Origin: an uncultured Prevotellaceae bacterium
GTDB lineage: Bacteria > Bacteroidota > Bacteroidia > Bacteroidales > Bacteroidaceae
Assembly (NCBI GenBank): GCA_902768785.1
Contig: CACXMM010000003.1
Coordinates: 1 to 64,000, forward strand
DNA: 64,000 nt
Direction of reading: 5' to 3'
Every line of letters begins with the position of its first letter. Position 1 is the first letter of the stretch. Positions 23,112 to 32,166 of the stretch are shown in pieces. The notes beneath the pieces were generated by a model. That model had not been told where the DNA came from. It saw nothing but the letters and a program-made list of their open reading frames with translations, and searched no databases. A program made the position numbers and the translations under genes.

Positions 23112-25061
23112 ATGAGTTATTTGCGATTTGAAAAAGCTCTGATGACGAACTTGGAAGAAGCATTACCGCGCGAGTTGTTACGTACCAATCGCTCGGGAGC
23201 GTATTCTTGTTCCACGATTGTTGACTGTAACACGCGAAAGTATCACGGACTGCTCGTCGTACCTGTTCCAGAACTCGACGACGAGAACCACGTGCTGCTC
23301 TCTTCGCTTGATGTGACCGTCATTCAGCATGGTGCTGAGTTCAATCTGGGACTGCATAAGTATCAGGGCAACAATTACAGCCCCAAGGGGCACAAGTACA
23401 TTCGAGAATTCGATTGTGACAAAGTTCCTACCACTCTCTATCGTGTGGGTGGTGTAGTGTTGAAAAAAGAAGTAGTGTTCCAGCATTACGAGGATCGTAT
23501 CCTGATCCGCTATACGTTGGAAGATGCCCATTCGGCCACGACGCTTCGCTTCCGTCCGTTCCTTGCTTTCCGTAGTGTGCGTCAGTTTACGCACGAGAAT
23601 TCCGTTGCCAGCAGGGAGTTCCATCCCGTGGATAACGGCATCAAGACCTGCATGTATGCGGGTTATCCCGACCTGTACATGCAGTTCAGCAAGAAGAACG
23701 AGTTTATCTTCCAGCCCGACTGGTATCGCGGTGTGGAGTATCCGAAGGAGCAGGAGAGGGGATATGCCTCGAACGAAGACCTGTATGTTCCTGGATACTT
23801 CGAGATGGACATCAAGAAAGGAGAGAGCGTGGTATTCGCCGCCTCTACCTCGTCGATCCGTACAAGTGGACTGAAGACCCTCTTCGATAAGGAGGTGGAG
23901 AGCCGCAATCCGCGTGACAACTTCTTCCATTGTCTGGTGAACGCTGCTCATCAGTTCCACAATCGTACGAAGAAAGACGAGCGTTATATCCTTGCCGGCT
24001 ATCCATGGTTCAAATGCCGTGCACGCGACACGTTCATCGCACTGCCTGGTCTGACGTTGGCTATCGAGGAGCAGGACTACTTCGAACTGGTGATGAAGAC
24101 AGCCGAGAAAGGTTTGCGTGAGTTTATGAAGGGCAAGCCCGTATCAGTGAAGATCTACGAGATGGAACAGCCTGATGTTCCCCTGTGGGCAATATGGGCT
24201 ATCCAGCAATATGCCAAGGAAGCAGGTGAAGAGAAATGCTTCAAGATGTATGGCAAACTGGTGCGGGATATCGTGGAGTACATTGAGAAGGGTGGTCACC
24301 CGAACCTTACCTTGGAAGACAATGGCTTGCTGCGTACCGAAGGTCGTGACCGCGCTGTTACCTGGATGAACTCCACGGCGAACGGCCGACCGGTGGTGCC
24401 CCGTACAGGTTTCGTGGTGGAATTCAATGCCCTCTGGTACAATGCCCTGAAATTCTGTGCCAAATTAGCACGGATGCGTGAGGATCAGAAAGCCGAACAG
24501 CATTTGGAGAAGATGGCCGAGAAGGCGAAAGCCTCTTTCGTGGACACGTTCCTCAACGACTATGGCTATCTCTTCGATTATGTGGATGGTAATATGATGG
24601 ACTGGAGCGTACGACCGAATATGATCTTCGCCGTGGCCCTCGACTACTCACCGCTGTCGAACGACCAGAAGAAGAGCGTGCTCGATATCTGTACCCGTGA
24701 GCTGCTCACTCCGAAGGGACTGCGCTCACTCTCACCCAAGAGCGGTGGCTATAACCCGATGTATGTGGGACCGCAGACGCAGCGCGACTATGCCTATCAT
24801 CAGGGAACAGCCTGGCCATGGCTTGGCGGATTCTATATGGAAGCCTGTCTGAAACTCTACAAGCGCACACGTATCAGCTTTGTGGAGCGCCAGATGGTGG
24901 GCTATGAGGATGAGATGATGCTCAACTGCTTGGGCACGATTCCTGAGATGTCGGATGGTAACCCGCCGTTCCGGGCACGCGGAGCCATGTCGTTCGCCAT
25001 GAACGTGGCGGAGATTCTGCGTACGCTGAACATGCTGGAGAAATATACATATAATAAATAA
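23112..25061 (+). CDS. Glycogen debranching enzyme (amylo-alpha-1,6-glucosidase family)
   Basis: A 649-residue cytoplasmic protein with the GDE N-terminal beta-domain (NRSGAYSCSTIVDCNTRKYH, then GLLVVPVPEL) and a C-terminal (alpha/alpha)6 barrel (YPWFKCRARDTFIALPGLTL, NALWYNALKFCAK, GPQTQRDYAYHQGTAWPWL). The family removes alpha-1,6 branch points from glycogen or starch fragments. No signal peptide is present. It heads a three-gene operon with a GT4-like glycosyltransferase (12 bases downstream) and a GH57 enzyme, the standard alpha-glucan set of Bacteroidales. Confidence 0.93.
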   Translation: MSYLRFEKALMTNLEEALPRELLRTNRSGAYSCSTIVDCNTRKYHGLLVVPVPELDDENHVLLSSLDVTVIQHGAEFNLGLHKYQGNNYSPKGHKYIREFDCDKVPTTLYRVGGVVLKKEVVFQHYEDRILIRYTLEDAHSATTLRFRPFLAFRSVRQFTHENSVASREFHPVDNGIKTCMYAGYPDLYMQFSKKNEFIFQPDWYRGVEYPKEQERGYASNEDLYVPGYFEMDIKKGESVVFAASTSSIRTSGLKTLFDKEVESRNPRDNFFHCLVNAAHQFHNRTKKDERYILAGYPWFKCRARDTFIALPGLTLAIEEQDYFELVMKTAEKGLREFMKGKPVSVKIYEMEQPDVPLWAIWAIQQYAKEAGEEKCFKMYGKLVRDIVEYIEKGGHPNLTLEDNGLLRTEGRDRAVTWMNSTANGRPVVPRTGFVVEFNALWYNALKFCAKLARMREDQKAEQHLEKMAEKAKASFVDTFLNDYGYLFDYVDGNMMDWSVRPNMIFAVALDYSPLSNDQKKSVLDICTRELLTPKGLRSLSPKSGGYNPMYVGPQTQRDYAYHQGTAWPWLGGFYMEACLKLYKRTRISFVERQMVGYEDEMMLNCLGTIPEMSDGNPPFRARGAMSFAMNVAEILRTLNMLEKYTYNK

Positions 25062-25073
25062 GGAGGCACGACT

Positions 25074-26342
25074 ATGAAAGTATTAATGTTTGGATGGGAG
25101 TATCCTCCTCACGTGTTCGGTGGACTGGCCACCGCAAACTACGGTATTTCTGAAGGCTTGAAGGCACAGGGTGACATTGATATTGCACTCTGCCTGCCGC
25201 ATCCGTTCGGTGATGAGGAGCAGCATGCTGCCCGTATCATCGCCATGAATGCGGTACCTATTGCCTGGCGTGATGTTGACCGCGACTATGTACAGAGTCG
25301 TGTGGGTAACATCATGAACCCTGACTATTATTATCAACTGCGTGATAATATCTATGCCGACTTCAACTACATGAACGTCAACGACCTCGGTTGTATGGAG
25401 TTCGCTGGAGGATATCCCTCCAACCTGCACGAGGAGATCAACAACTACTCGGTGATAGCTGGTGTGGTGGCACGCACGGAAGAGTTTGATATCATCCATG
25501 CCCACGACTGGCTGACTTATCCCGCCGGCATCCATGCGAAGAATGTGAGCGGTAAACCATTGTGCATCCATGTACATGCCACCGACTTCGACCGCAGCCG
25601 CGGTAAGGTGAACCCCACGGTGTATGGTATCGAGAAAGACGGTATGGACAATGCCGACTGCATCATGTGTGTGTCGGAGCTGACTCGTCAGACGGTGATC
25701 AATCACTACCATCAGGATCCGAGGAAGTGCTTCACTGTACATAATGCCGTGTATCCTCTCCGTCAGGAGCTGCAGGATATCCCGCGTCCCGACCATACGG
25801 GTAAGGAGAAGGTGGTGACATTCCTCGGACGTATCACCATGCAGAAGGGTCCCGAGTACTTCGTGGAGGCAGCTAACATGGTACTGCAGCGTACCCGTAA
25901 TGTGCGCTTCTGCTTTGCTGGCAGCGGCGACATGATGGAGGCGATGATCTATCTGGCAGCCGAAAGAGGTATTGCCGACCGCTTCCACTTCCCGGGATTT
26001 ATGCGCGGTAAGCAGGTGTATGAGTGTCTGAAAGATTCGGATGTCTATGTGATGCCTTCTGTCTCAGAGCCCTTCGGTATCTCACCGCTGGAGGCTATGC
26101 AGTGCGGCACACCGTCGATTATCTCTAAGCAGAGCGGATGCGCGGAGATCCTGAACAACTGTATCAAGGTTGACTATTGGGATATCCACGCCTTAGCCGA
26201 TGCCATGTATTCTATCTGTACCAATGAGAGCCTCTTCAAGTACCTGCAAGAGGAAGGAAAGAAAGAGGTGGATCAGATCACCTGGGTGAAGGTTGGAACA
26301 TGGATTCGCACACTGTATAAGAGAACACTTGGATGGGAGTAA
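25074..26342 (+). CDS. Glycosyltransferase (glycogen synthase-like, GT-B fold)
   Basis: A 422-residue GT-B enzyme. The N-terminal MKVLMFGWEYPPHVFGGLAT segment contains the nucleotide-sugar glycosyltransferase start with the flexible glycine loop. The C-terminal half has TFLGRITMQKGPEYFVEAA and EPFGISPLEAMQCGTPSI, the GT4/GT5 nucleotide-diphosphate-binding and EX7E motif. In Bacteroidales such proteins, placed between a debranching enzyme and GH57, are annotated as glycogen/starch synthases. It should elongate alpha-1,4-glucan using a nucleotide glucose. It is part of the operon starting at 23112. Confidence 0.9.
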   Translation: MKVLMFGWEYPPHVFGGLATANYGISEGLKAQGDIDIALCLPHPFGDEEQHAARIIAMNAVPIAWRDVDRDYVQSRVGNIMNPDYYYQLRDNIYADFNYMNVNDLGCMEFAGGYPSNLHEEINNYSVIAGVVARTEEFDIIHAHDWLTYPAGIHAKNVSGKPLCIHVHATDFDRSRGKVNPTVYGIEKDGMDNADCIMCVSELTRQTVINHYHQDPRKCFTVHNAVYPLRQELQDIPRPDHTGKEKVVTFLGRITMQKGPEYFVEAANMVLQRTRNVRFCFAGSGDMMEAMIYLAAERGIADRFHFPGFMRGKQVYECLKDSDVYVMPSVSEPFGISPLEAMQCGTPSIISKQSGCAEILNNCIKVDYWDIHALADAMYSICTNESLFKYLQEEGKKEVDQITWVKVGTWIRTLYKRTLGWE

Positions 26343-26385
26343 TAACCTTTATAATAAAACGCAATACCGTAATAACGAAATCATT

Positions 26386-27771
26386 ATGAAAACAATTTGT
26401 TTATATTTTGAGATACATCAGATTATTCATCTGAAGCGCTATCGTTTCTTCGATATCGGTACCGACCATTACTATTACGATGACTACGAGAACGAGCGTA
26501 GCATCACCGATATCGCCGAGCGTTCCTATATGCCGGCACTCAACGCCTTCCAGCAGATGATCGCTGAGAACGGCAAGTATTTCAAACTCGCCTTCTCGCT
26601 CTCCGGAACAGGTATCGAGCAGTTGGAGATGCACGCACCACAGGTGCTCGAGAAACTGCAGCAGCTCAATGAGACCGGCTGTGTGGAGTTCCTTGCAGAG
26701 CCCTATAGTCATGGCTTGTCGGCCTTGGCTAACGAGGAGTGCTTCGCCGCTGACGTGAAGAAGCAGGCTGCGAAGATTGAGGAGTATTTCGGAAAGAAAC
26801 CCACGATCCTCCGCAACTCTTCTCTTATCTACAGTGATGACATCGGTGCACAGGCTGCTGCCCTGGGCTTCAAGGGCATGCTCACCGAGGGTGCCAAGCA
26901 TGTGCTGGGATGGAAGAGTCCGCACTATGTCTATAACTGCGCACTGGCTCCGAGTCTGAAGCTGTTGTTGCGCGATGTGGAACTGTCGGATGATATCTCG
27001 CTGCGTTTCAACAACAGTGAGTGGGACGGCTATCCTCTCTTTGCTGATGCTTACATCAACCGTATCGCCAACTTCCCCGAAGAGGAGCAGGTGATCAATA
27101 TCTTCATGGAGCTGTCAGCCCTGGGTATCGCCCAGCCGTTGAGCAGTAATATCCTGGAGTTCATCAAGGCCCTGCCGGCATGTGCCAAGGAGAAAGGCAT
27201 TACCTTCTCTACACCGTCGGAGATCTGCGGAAAGATGAAGAGTGTGGGCAATCTCGAAGTTCCCGACACGTTGTCATGGGTGGATGAGGAGCGCGATGTG
27301 TCTTGCTGGTTGGGTAACCCGATGCAGCGTGAGGCGTTCAATAAACTGTACAGTATCGCCGACCGTGTGCGCATCGCCAACGATCCGCGCATCAATCAGG
27401 ACTGGGACTACCTGCAGGCAAGTAACAACTTCCGTTTCATGACCACCAAGCCCAGTAACGTAGGACTCGATCGTGGTATCTATGCCAGTCCGTTCGATGC
27501 CTTCACCAACTACATGAACATCCTGGGTGACTTCATGAGCCGCGTGCGCAGTCTCTATCCTGAGGATATCGACAACGATGAGCTGAATGCCCTGCTCACC
27601 ACCATCCGTAACCAGGGTGATGAGATCAACATGAAGGACAAGGAGATTACTCGTTTGCAGGCCAAGGTGGAGAAGATGCAGGCTGAGGAGGATAAGTTGA
27701 AGGCCAAGATCGACAAGGCTAAGGATGCTCCGAAGAAAGCAACACCGAAGAAGGCTGCTAAGAAAGAGTAA
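26386..27771 (+). CDS. GH57 alpha-amylase-family protein with Lys-rich tail
   Basis: About 461 residues starting MKTICLYFEIHQIIHLKRYR; the ATG at 26386 is preferred over one at 26293, which overlaps the previous gene and lacks family similarity. The barrel carries GH57 features such as the FEIHQ start, FKLAFSLSGTGIEQLE, VEFLAEPYSHGLS (region of the catalytic Glu) and LRNSSLIYSDDIG. GH57 enzymes act on alpha-1,4 or alpha-1,6 glucans. The C-terminus is a coiled coil (DKEITRLQAKVEKMQAEEDK) followed by a Lys/Ala/Pro tail (KKATPKKAAKKE), unusual for the catalytic domain and perhaps used for polymer or nucleoid contact. A terminator follows. Confidence 0.9.
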   Translation: MKTICLYFEIHQIIHLKRYRFFDIGTDHYYYDDYENERSITDIAERSYMPALNAFQQMIAENGKYFKLAFSLSGTGIEQLEMHAPQVLEKLQQLNETGCVEFLAEPYSHGLSALANEECFAADVKKQAAKIEEYFGKKPTILRNSSLIYSDDIGAQAAALGFKGMLTEGAKHVLGWKSPHYVYNCALAPSLKLLLRDVELSDDISLRFNNSEWDGYPLFADAYINRIANFPEEEQVINIFMELSALGIAQPLSSNILEFIKALPACAKEKGITFSTPSEICGKMKSVGNLEVPDTLSWVDEERDVSCWLGNPMQREAFNKLYSIADRVRIANDPRINQDWDYLQASNNFRFMTTKPSNVGLDRGIYASPFDAFTNYMNILGDFMSRVRSLYPEDIDNDELNALLTTIRNQGDEINMKDKEITRLQAKVEKMQAEEDKLKAKIDKAKDAPKKATPKKAAKKE

Positions 27772-27791
27772 CTTCTTCTTTATCAGACAAT

Positions 27792-27827
27792 CCGGGAAAC
27801 AGGAATCGTCCTGTTTCCCGGTTTTTT
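27792..27827 (+). terminator. Terminator of the glycogen operon
   Basis: CCGGGAAACAGG, 6-base loop, CCTGTTTCCCGG, then TTTTTT: a 12-bp perfect stem. Confidence 0.95.
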
Positions 27828-27882
27828 ATGTATATATATTTACTGTTATTCATATTTTCTTTACTTTTTATGTCTAAGAGTA

Positions 27883-27911
27883 TTGTGTTTCAGGAAAAAT
27901 TTGTATTTTTG
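27883..27911 (+). promoter_or_regulatory. Promoter of the two outer-membrane protein genes
   Basis: TTG at 27883-27885, 18 bases, TATTTTTG at 27904-27911. The leader to 28028 is about 110 bases; nothing further is recognised in it. Confidence 0.6.
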
Positions 27912-28027
27912 CAGCGAAATAGAACTATGCCTGAGTGATTTGCATCGAAACAAAAGGATGCCGAGACTCATGTTTTGACTGGGAAGATTATTTGAATGTT
28001 TTACATATTAATTAATATTTTACGACA

Positions 28028-28606
28028 ATGAAAAAGTTTTTAGTAATGGTCGCAGCCACCATGACGGTTGCCCTGAATGTGAATGCTCAGGATGAGCCGA
28101 AGAATGAACTGGGTGTGTTCTATGGTATAGAATCAGCATCAAACATCCTTTCTATTTATAGCACGATGTTCTCTGCCGCTGCTGGCGATCAGAGCTCTTG
28201 GTGGGGTCCCATCGGTTTGGAGTACTATCATCATATCTCACCCGTTGTAGCTGTCGGTGCCGTGGGCGTGTATGCAGGTTGCGAGGCTATAGATAAGAAA
28301 ACGGGTCATAAAGATTTGAATGAGACGTATATCAGCTTGATGCCGTCAGTGAAGTTCAACTGGCTGCGCAAGAAGAACTTCGGTTTGTATTCTGCCGTCT
28401 CTGCTGGTGTGATGTTTGCCTCTATCTCGATTGACAGTAGCGTAAAGACTTCTGATCCGGACGCAAAAGACGAGACGCTGACCAGTTTCATGTTCCAGGC
28501 AACTGCCTTGGGTGCAGAGTTCGGTAGTACAAAATTCCGTGGTTTTGTTGAGGCCGGACTTGGTGAGAAAGGTACGCTCTGTGCCGGTCTGCGCTATAAG
28601 TTCTAA
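28028..28606 (+). CDS. Predicted outer-membrane beta-barrel protein
   Basis: A 192-residue exported protein (signal peptide MKKFLVMVAATMTVALNVNA). The mature part alternates polar and hydrophobic residues in strands (GLEYYHHISPVVAVGAVGVY, LYSAVSAGVMFASISI, FRGFVEAGLGEKGTL) and ends in CAGLRYKF, the aromatic C-terminal residue typical of outer-membrane barrels. About eight strands fit this length. The neighbour 24 bases downstream is a larger barrel protein with the same layout. Substrate unknown. Confidence 0.72.
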   Translation: MKKFLVMVAATMTVALNVNAQDEPKNELGVFYGIESASNILSIYSTMFSAAAGDQSSWWGPIGLEYYHHISPVVAVGAVGVYAGCEAIDKKTGHKDLNETYISLMPSVKFNWLRKKNFGLYSAVSAGVMFASISIDSSVKTSDPDAKDETLTSFMFQATALGAEFGSTKFRGFVEAGLGEKGTLCAGLRYKF

Positions 28607-28630
28607 TAATTGATTTAATTGAATAAAACA

Positions 28631-29332
28631 ATGAGAAAGAAGATTTTGATGGTTGTAGCCGCCATGATGGCTACGATAAGTGTGAGTGCACAGTCTCGGT
28701 TTGAGGCAGGTACGTTTACTGTTCAGCCCTATCTTGGTGGTACAGGTGCCAGATTGAGCAATATGCCTGACATCAATCCAAGCGAAACTGGATTAAGCAA
28801 GAAAATCGATGCAACGTTCACGGGTGGTTCTATCATCGGTGCCGAAGTAGAGTATCGCTTTACCGACAGACTGAGTGTGGCTGCTGGCGTCAACTACGCA
28901 CAGGCTGGTAGCGGATGGGAAGATACAAAGATTACTGATCGTGGCATCACGGCTGAGCTGAAGGATTTTAAGGTGGAGACCAGTTACCTGAACGTACCAC
29001 TGACACTGAACTATTATCTCTTCAAGGGCTTTGCTGTGAAGGCTGGTGCACAATTCGGATTCCTGACCAGTGCTGATATGAAGGCTAAGCTCTCCTATAG
29101 CGGTGATGGTCATTCGGCCACTACGAAGTTTGATGAGGACGTGAAAGAATCGTTCAACAAGTTCGACTTCTCCATTCCCGTTGGTATCAGCTATGAGTTC
29201 AAGATTCCTATCTGCATCGACGTGCGCTACAACATTGGTATCACCAAGGTGAACAAGGAGTCTGAACCAGGATACAAAGACAGCAAAAACCAGATGGCTT
29301 CAATTACCATCGGTTACAAGTTCGGTCTTTAA
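28631..29332 (+). CDS. Porin-family outer-membrane beta-barrel protein
   Basis: A 233-residue protein with a signal peptide (MRKKILMVVAAMMATISVSA); an in-frame TTG at 28619 is rejected as start. The pattern matches the OMP_b-brl_2 group: EVEYRFTDRLSVAAGVNYAQ, SYLNVPLTLNYYLFKGFAVK, GAQFGFLTSADMKAKLSY, ISYEFKIPICIDVRYNIGIT and a C-terminal SITIGYKFGL strand. These are small barrels of unknown transport function common in Bacteroidetes. It shares an operon with the preceding barrel gene and ends at a terminator. Confidence 0.85.
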   Translation: MRKKILMVVAAMMATISVSAQSRFEAGTFTVQPYLGGTGARLSNMPDINPSETGLSKKIDATFTGGSIIGAEVEYRFTDRLSVAAGVNYAQAGSGWEDTKITDRGITAELKDFKVETSYLNVPLTLNYYLFKGFAVKAGAQFGFLTSADMKAKLSYSGDGHSATTKFDEDVKESFNKFDFSIPVGISYEFKIPICIDVRYNIGITKVNKESEPGYKDSKNQMASITIGYKFGL

Positions 29333-29352
29333 TCCTATCGACAGTAAAACAA

Positions 29353-29390
29353 AACACAGGTTTCAGCAGCTCTGAACACTGTGTTTTTTT
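29353..29390 (+). terminator. Terminator of the barrel operon
   Basis: AACACAG and CTGTGTT enclose an inner TTCAG/CTGAA stem, followed by a run of T. Confidence 0.85.
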
Positions 29391-29425
29391 GTGGTCAATG
29401 TTGTGCATGATGTGTGCTGCTTAAG

Positions 29426-29513
29426 TGCACACTTTGTGCAAAGTATCTGCACAAAGTGTGCAAGGCATCTGCACAAAGTGTGCAACACTGTTGCCTAAGT
29501 TGTGCAAGGCTGT
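29426..29513. repeat. 22-bp palindromic repeat array, locus 2 (4 units)
   Basis: Units start at 29426, 29448, 29470 and 29492. The middle two are TGCACAAAGTGTGCA plus a 7-base spacer; the first reads TGCACACTTTGTGCA and the last is degenerate (TGCCTAAGTTGTGCA). It is the same element as at 19986, mostly in opposite orientation. It lies between the barrel terminator and the 3' end of the GH3 gene. Confidence 0.9.
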
Positions 29514-29545
29514 TGCCCAAATCGTATGTGACTGTTGCTGGAATC

Positions 29546-32152
29546 TCATTGGATTCTGGCAACAGTTTTCTTCAGGTCTTTGTCCTGTGATGAAGTACCT
29601 ACCATGACCTCATATTGTCCGGGAACCACGCGCATGGTGTTGCTTTCGGCATCCCACAGTTCGAAGCTGTTGCGGGGTAGGGGAATGGTTACCACCTTGC
29701 TCTCACCGGCTTTGAGCTGCACTCGCTGGTAGGCGCGCAGGGTCCTGAGAGGACCTTCTGTATCCTTCGGGTTACGGACATACACCTGTACCACCTCGGT
29801 ACCGGCACGTTTACCTGTATTCTTCACACTTACGGTCACCTTTCCGTTCTGATAGACGGGCTTACCCGTCTGGAACGTGGTGTAGCTCAGTCCATAGCCG
29901 AAGGGGTAGAGAACGTTGCCTTTGAAGTAACGATAGGTGCGGCCTGTCATGCGGTAGTCCTCGAAGTCTGGCAGCTGGTCGGCGTTCTGGTAGAATGTCA
30001 CAGGCAGTTTACCGGTAGGGTTGTAGTCGCCGAAGAGGATATCCGCAACGGCTTGTCCTCCTTGCTCACCGCCATACCATGCCTGCAGGATGGCATCGGC
30101 ATACTGGCTTTCGCTGACCAGTCCGAGGGCACTGCCTGAGCAGTTCACATAGACCACGCTCTTTCCGGCACGTTTCAGGTTGGCAATCATCTCGCGCTGC
30201 ACCCTCGGCAGCTCGATACTGATACGGTCACCGCCACGGAAGCCCTCTTCGTTCACTCGCATCTCCTCACCTTCCAGACGGGGAGAGATACCACCGACAA
30301 ACACCACCACGTCGGCATCCTTCACCTCGTTGAGGATGTTATCGAACTGGGTGTCCACCCTTTGTGCGATGTCAAAGCTGATGAATGCCAGACCGATATT
30401 CTGGATATAATCCACTTCAATGGTATAGTGCTCACCAGCCTTCACGTGCTTCTCGAAGGTCTGCTCCCTCACACCATGTCCGTTCCAACGGCTCACCAGC
30501 GTATCCCCGTTGAAGATGACAGCGATATAGTCCTCCACGTTCAGGTTCAGCAGGATGTCGGCATCTTTCTTCGGAGTCAGCACGCCTTCGTATTTCACGG
30601 AGAAATGTTCCAGGTTAACACCAGGGGCAAAGGCGGTATTGCCACCGTTGACCAGATGGATGCTGGAGGTGTTCACCACCGTGGCGGCAGGTTCTCCCTC
30701 GAACTTCTCGTTGTTCCAGTAGGTGGCACGCATACCCTGACGGCCATCTGGCGTCCGCATGTCGTTGAACAGACTCTCTATTACCTCGTTACGGGTGAGG
30801 CCGCATCCTTGTACATAGCGTACGTCATTAGATTTGTTCCTGATGCCATCGAGGATCGTCACCGTATGGGTGGGCGTTCCTGTGTAGTTGCCCCACAGCA
30901 TGGTGGAGTCGCTGGCGTTCGGTCCCATCACCACAATCTTCTGATCGCGCCGCAGGGGAAGGATATTGTTGCGGTTCTGCAGGAGTGTCATTCCCTCGCG
31001 GGCTACCTCCAGTGCCAGCTGCTTATGCTCCTTGCTGGCGATGACACTGGAAGGAATCTTTGTCCATTCCACCAGGTTGTCGGCATCGAAGTCACCTAAC
31101 TCGAAGCGTCCCTGAAGGAGGCGCTTCAGACTGGTATTGATCTGTTCCTCGGTAATCAGTCCGGCTTTGAGGGCTTCGGGTAGTGACTTGTATTCACTGC
31201 CGCACTCTACATCAGTGCCAGCGATGACAGCCTTGGCAGCAGCTTCGGTCCTGGTCGTGGTGAAGCCGTGATGCCCCGGTGCCCAGAAGTCGCGGATAGC
31301 ACCGCAGTCGCTGGTGACGATCCCTTTGAATCCCCACTCATCGCGCAGGATCTGGTGGAGGTAACGGGTTTGTCCGCAGCAGGGCTCCCCGTCGATGCGC
31401 TGATAGGCACACATGATTTCCTTGACGTCACCCTCTTGTACCAGTGCCTTGAAGGCGGGCATGTAGGTCTCCCAGAGGTCTCGTTCGGGAAGGTTCTCGA
31501 TATTGAAGCTGTGACGGTTCCACTCAGGACCGCTATGCACGGCATAGTGCTTGGCACAGGCGAAGAGTTTCCTGTAGAAGGGAGTGCCTGCCTTGGCAAC
31601 GGTGCCTGGGGCCGACAGCCACTGTCCTTCGTAGGTCATGCCTTGCAGTCCGCGCACCACCGCCAGTCCCATCTTCGTGGTGAGGAAGGGATCTTCACCG
31701 TAGGTCTCCTGTCCTCGTCCCCATCGGGGATCACGGAAGATATTGATGTTCGGTGTCCAGAACGACAAGCCGCGGTAGCGTTTCATCTCTCCGCTGCGCT
31801 TCGCCTCCATGTTCTTGGCACGGGCCTCGTCGCTGGCGGCAGTGAACACCTTATATACTAAGGCATCGTTGAACGTCGCTGCCATGTTCATGGTGATGGG
31901 GAAGACGGTGGCATAGCCGTTACGGCCTACGCCATGAAGGGTCTCGTTCCACCACTCGAACTGCGGAATGCCCAGTCGGTCGATGGCTGGTGACTGGTCC
32001 ATCATCAGTGCCGCCTTCTCCTCGATGGTGAGACGGGAACACAGGTCTTCGGCACGCTCAGCAGGACTGAGCTTCGGGTTCTGATAGGGTAGCAGCTGGG
32101 CGGAGCCTGTCAGTGAGGCTGCTGTCAGCAGGGTAATGAATAATTTTCTCAT
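29546..32152 (-). CDS. GH3 glycosidase with PA14 and fibronectin type III-like domains
   Basis: About 868 residues with a signal peptide (MRKLFITLLTAASLTGSAQ); the ATG at 32152 is preferred to one 9 codons upstream that would leave an unusual leader. GH3 N-domain: FEWWNETLHGVGR, WTPNINIFRDPRWGRGQET, and the nucleophile Asp in GIVTSDCGAI. A PA14 domain (about 470-600: GMRATYWNNEKFEGEPA) interrupts the C-domain, followed by the Fn3-like domain (VYVRNPKDTEGPLRTLRAYQ). This architecture is typical of Bacteroidales beta-xylosidase/beta-glucosidase enzymes. In a pectin locus, xylose removal from xylogalacturonan is an attractive role, but specificity is not readable. Last gene of the susC operon. 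Confidence 0.93.
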   Translation of the reverse strand: MRKLFITLLTAASLTGSAQLLPYQNPKLSPAERAEDLCSRLTIEEKAALMMDQSPAIDRLGIPQFEWWNETLHGVGRNGYATVFPITMNMAATFNDALVYKVFTAASDEARAKNMEAKRSGEMKRYRGLSFWTPNINIFRDPRWGRGQETYGEDPFLTTKMGLAVVRGLQGMTYEGQWLSAPGTVAKAGTPFYRKLFACAKHYAVHSGPEWNRHSFNIENLPERDLWETYMPAFKALVQEGDVKEIMCAYQRIDGEPCCGQTRYLHQILRDEWGFKGIVTSDCGAIRDFWAPGHHGFTTTRTEAAAKAVIAGTDVECGSEYKSLPEALKAGLITEEQINTSLKRLLQGRFELGDFDADNLVEWTKIPSSVIASKEHKQLALEVAREGMTLLQNRNNILPLRRDQKIVVMGPNASDSTMLWGNYTGTPTHTVTILDGIRNKSNDVRYVQGCGLTRNEVIESLFNDMRTPDGRQGMRATYWNNEKFEGEPAATVVNTSSIHLVNGGNTAFAPGVNLEHFSVKYEGVLTPKKDADILLNLNVEDYIAVIFNGDTLVSRWNGHGVREQTFEKHVKAGEHYTIEVDYIQNIGLAFISFDIAQRVDTQFDNILNEVKDADVVVFVGGISPRLEGEEMRVNEEGFRGGDRISIELPRVQREMIANLKRAGKSVVYVNCSGSALGLVSESQYADAILQAWYGGEQGGQAVADILFGDYNPTGKLPVTFYQNADQLPDFEDYRMTGRTYRYFKGNVLYPFGYGLSYTTFQTGKPVYQNGKVTVSVKNTGKRAGTEVVQVYVRNPKDTEGPLRTLRAYQRVQLKAGESKVVTIPLPRNSFELWDAESNTMRVVPGQYEVMVGTSSQDKDLKKTVARIQ

Positions 32153-32166
32153 ATTAGTTAATGGTT

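Noticed and set aside
23178-23960. 260-codon minus-strand frame and similar ones at 25083, 14557 and 20589
   Set aside because: All lie opposite clearly conserved genes (debranching enzyme, glycosyltransferase, nucleotidase, miaA).
29532-29568. Inverted repeat CTGTTGC/GCAACAG at the GH3 3' end as a terminator
   Set aside because: It lies partly in the coding end and lacks a T-run on the minus strand; support is too weak to list.
29425-29732. Short plus-strand frames with Cys/Lys-rich peptides
   Set aside because: Encoded by the 22-bp repeats or antisense to GH3.
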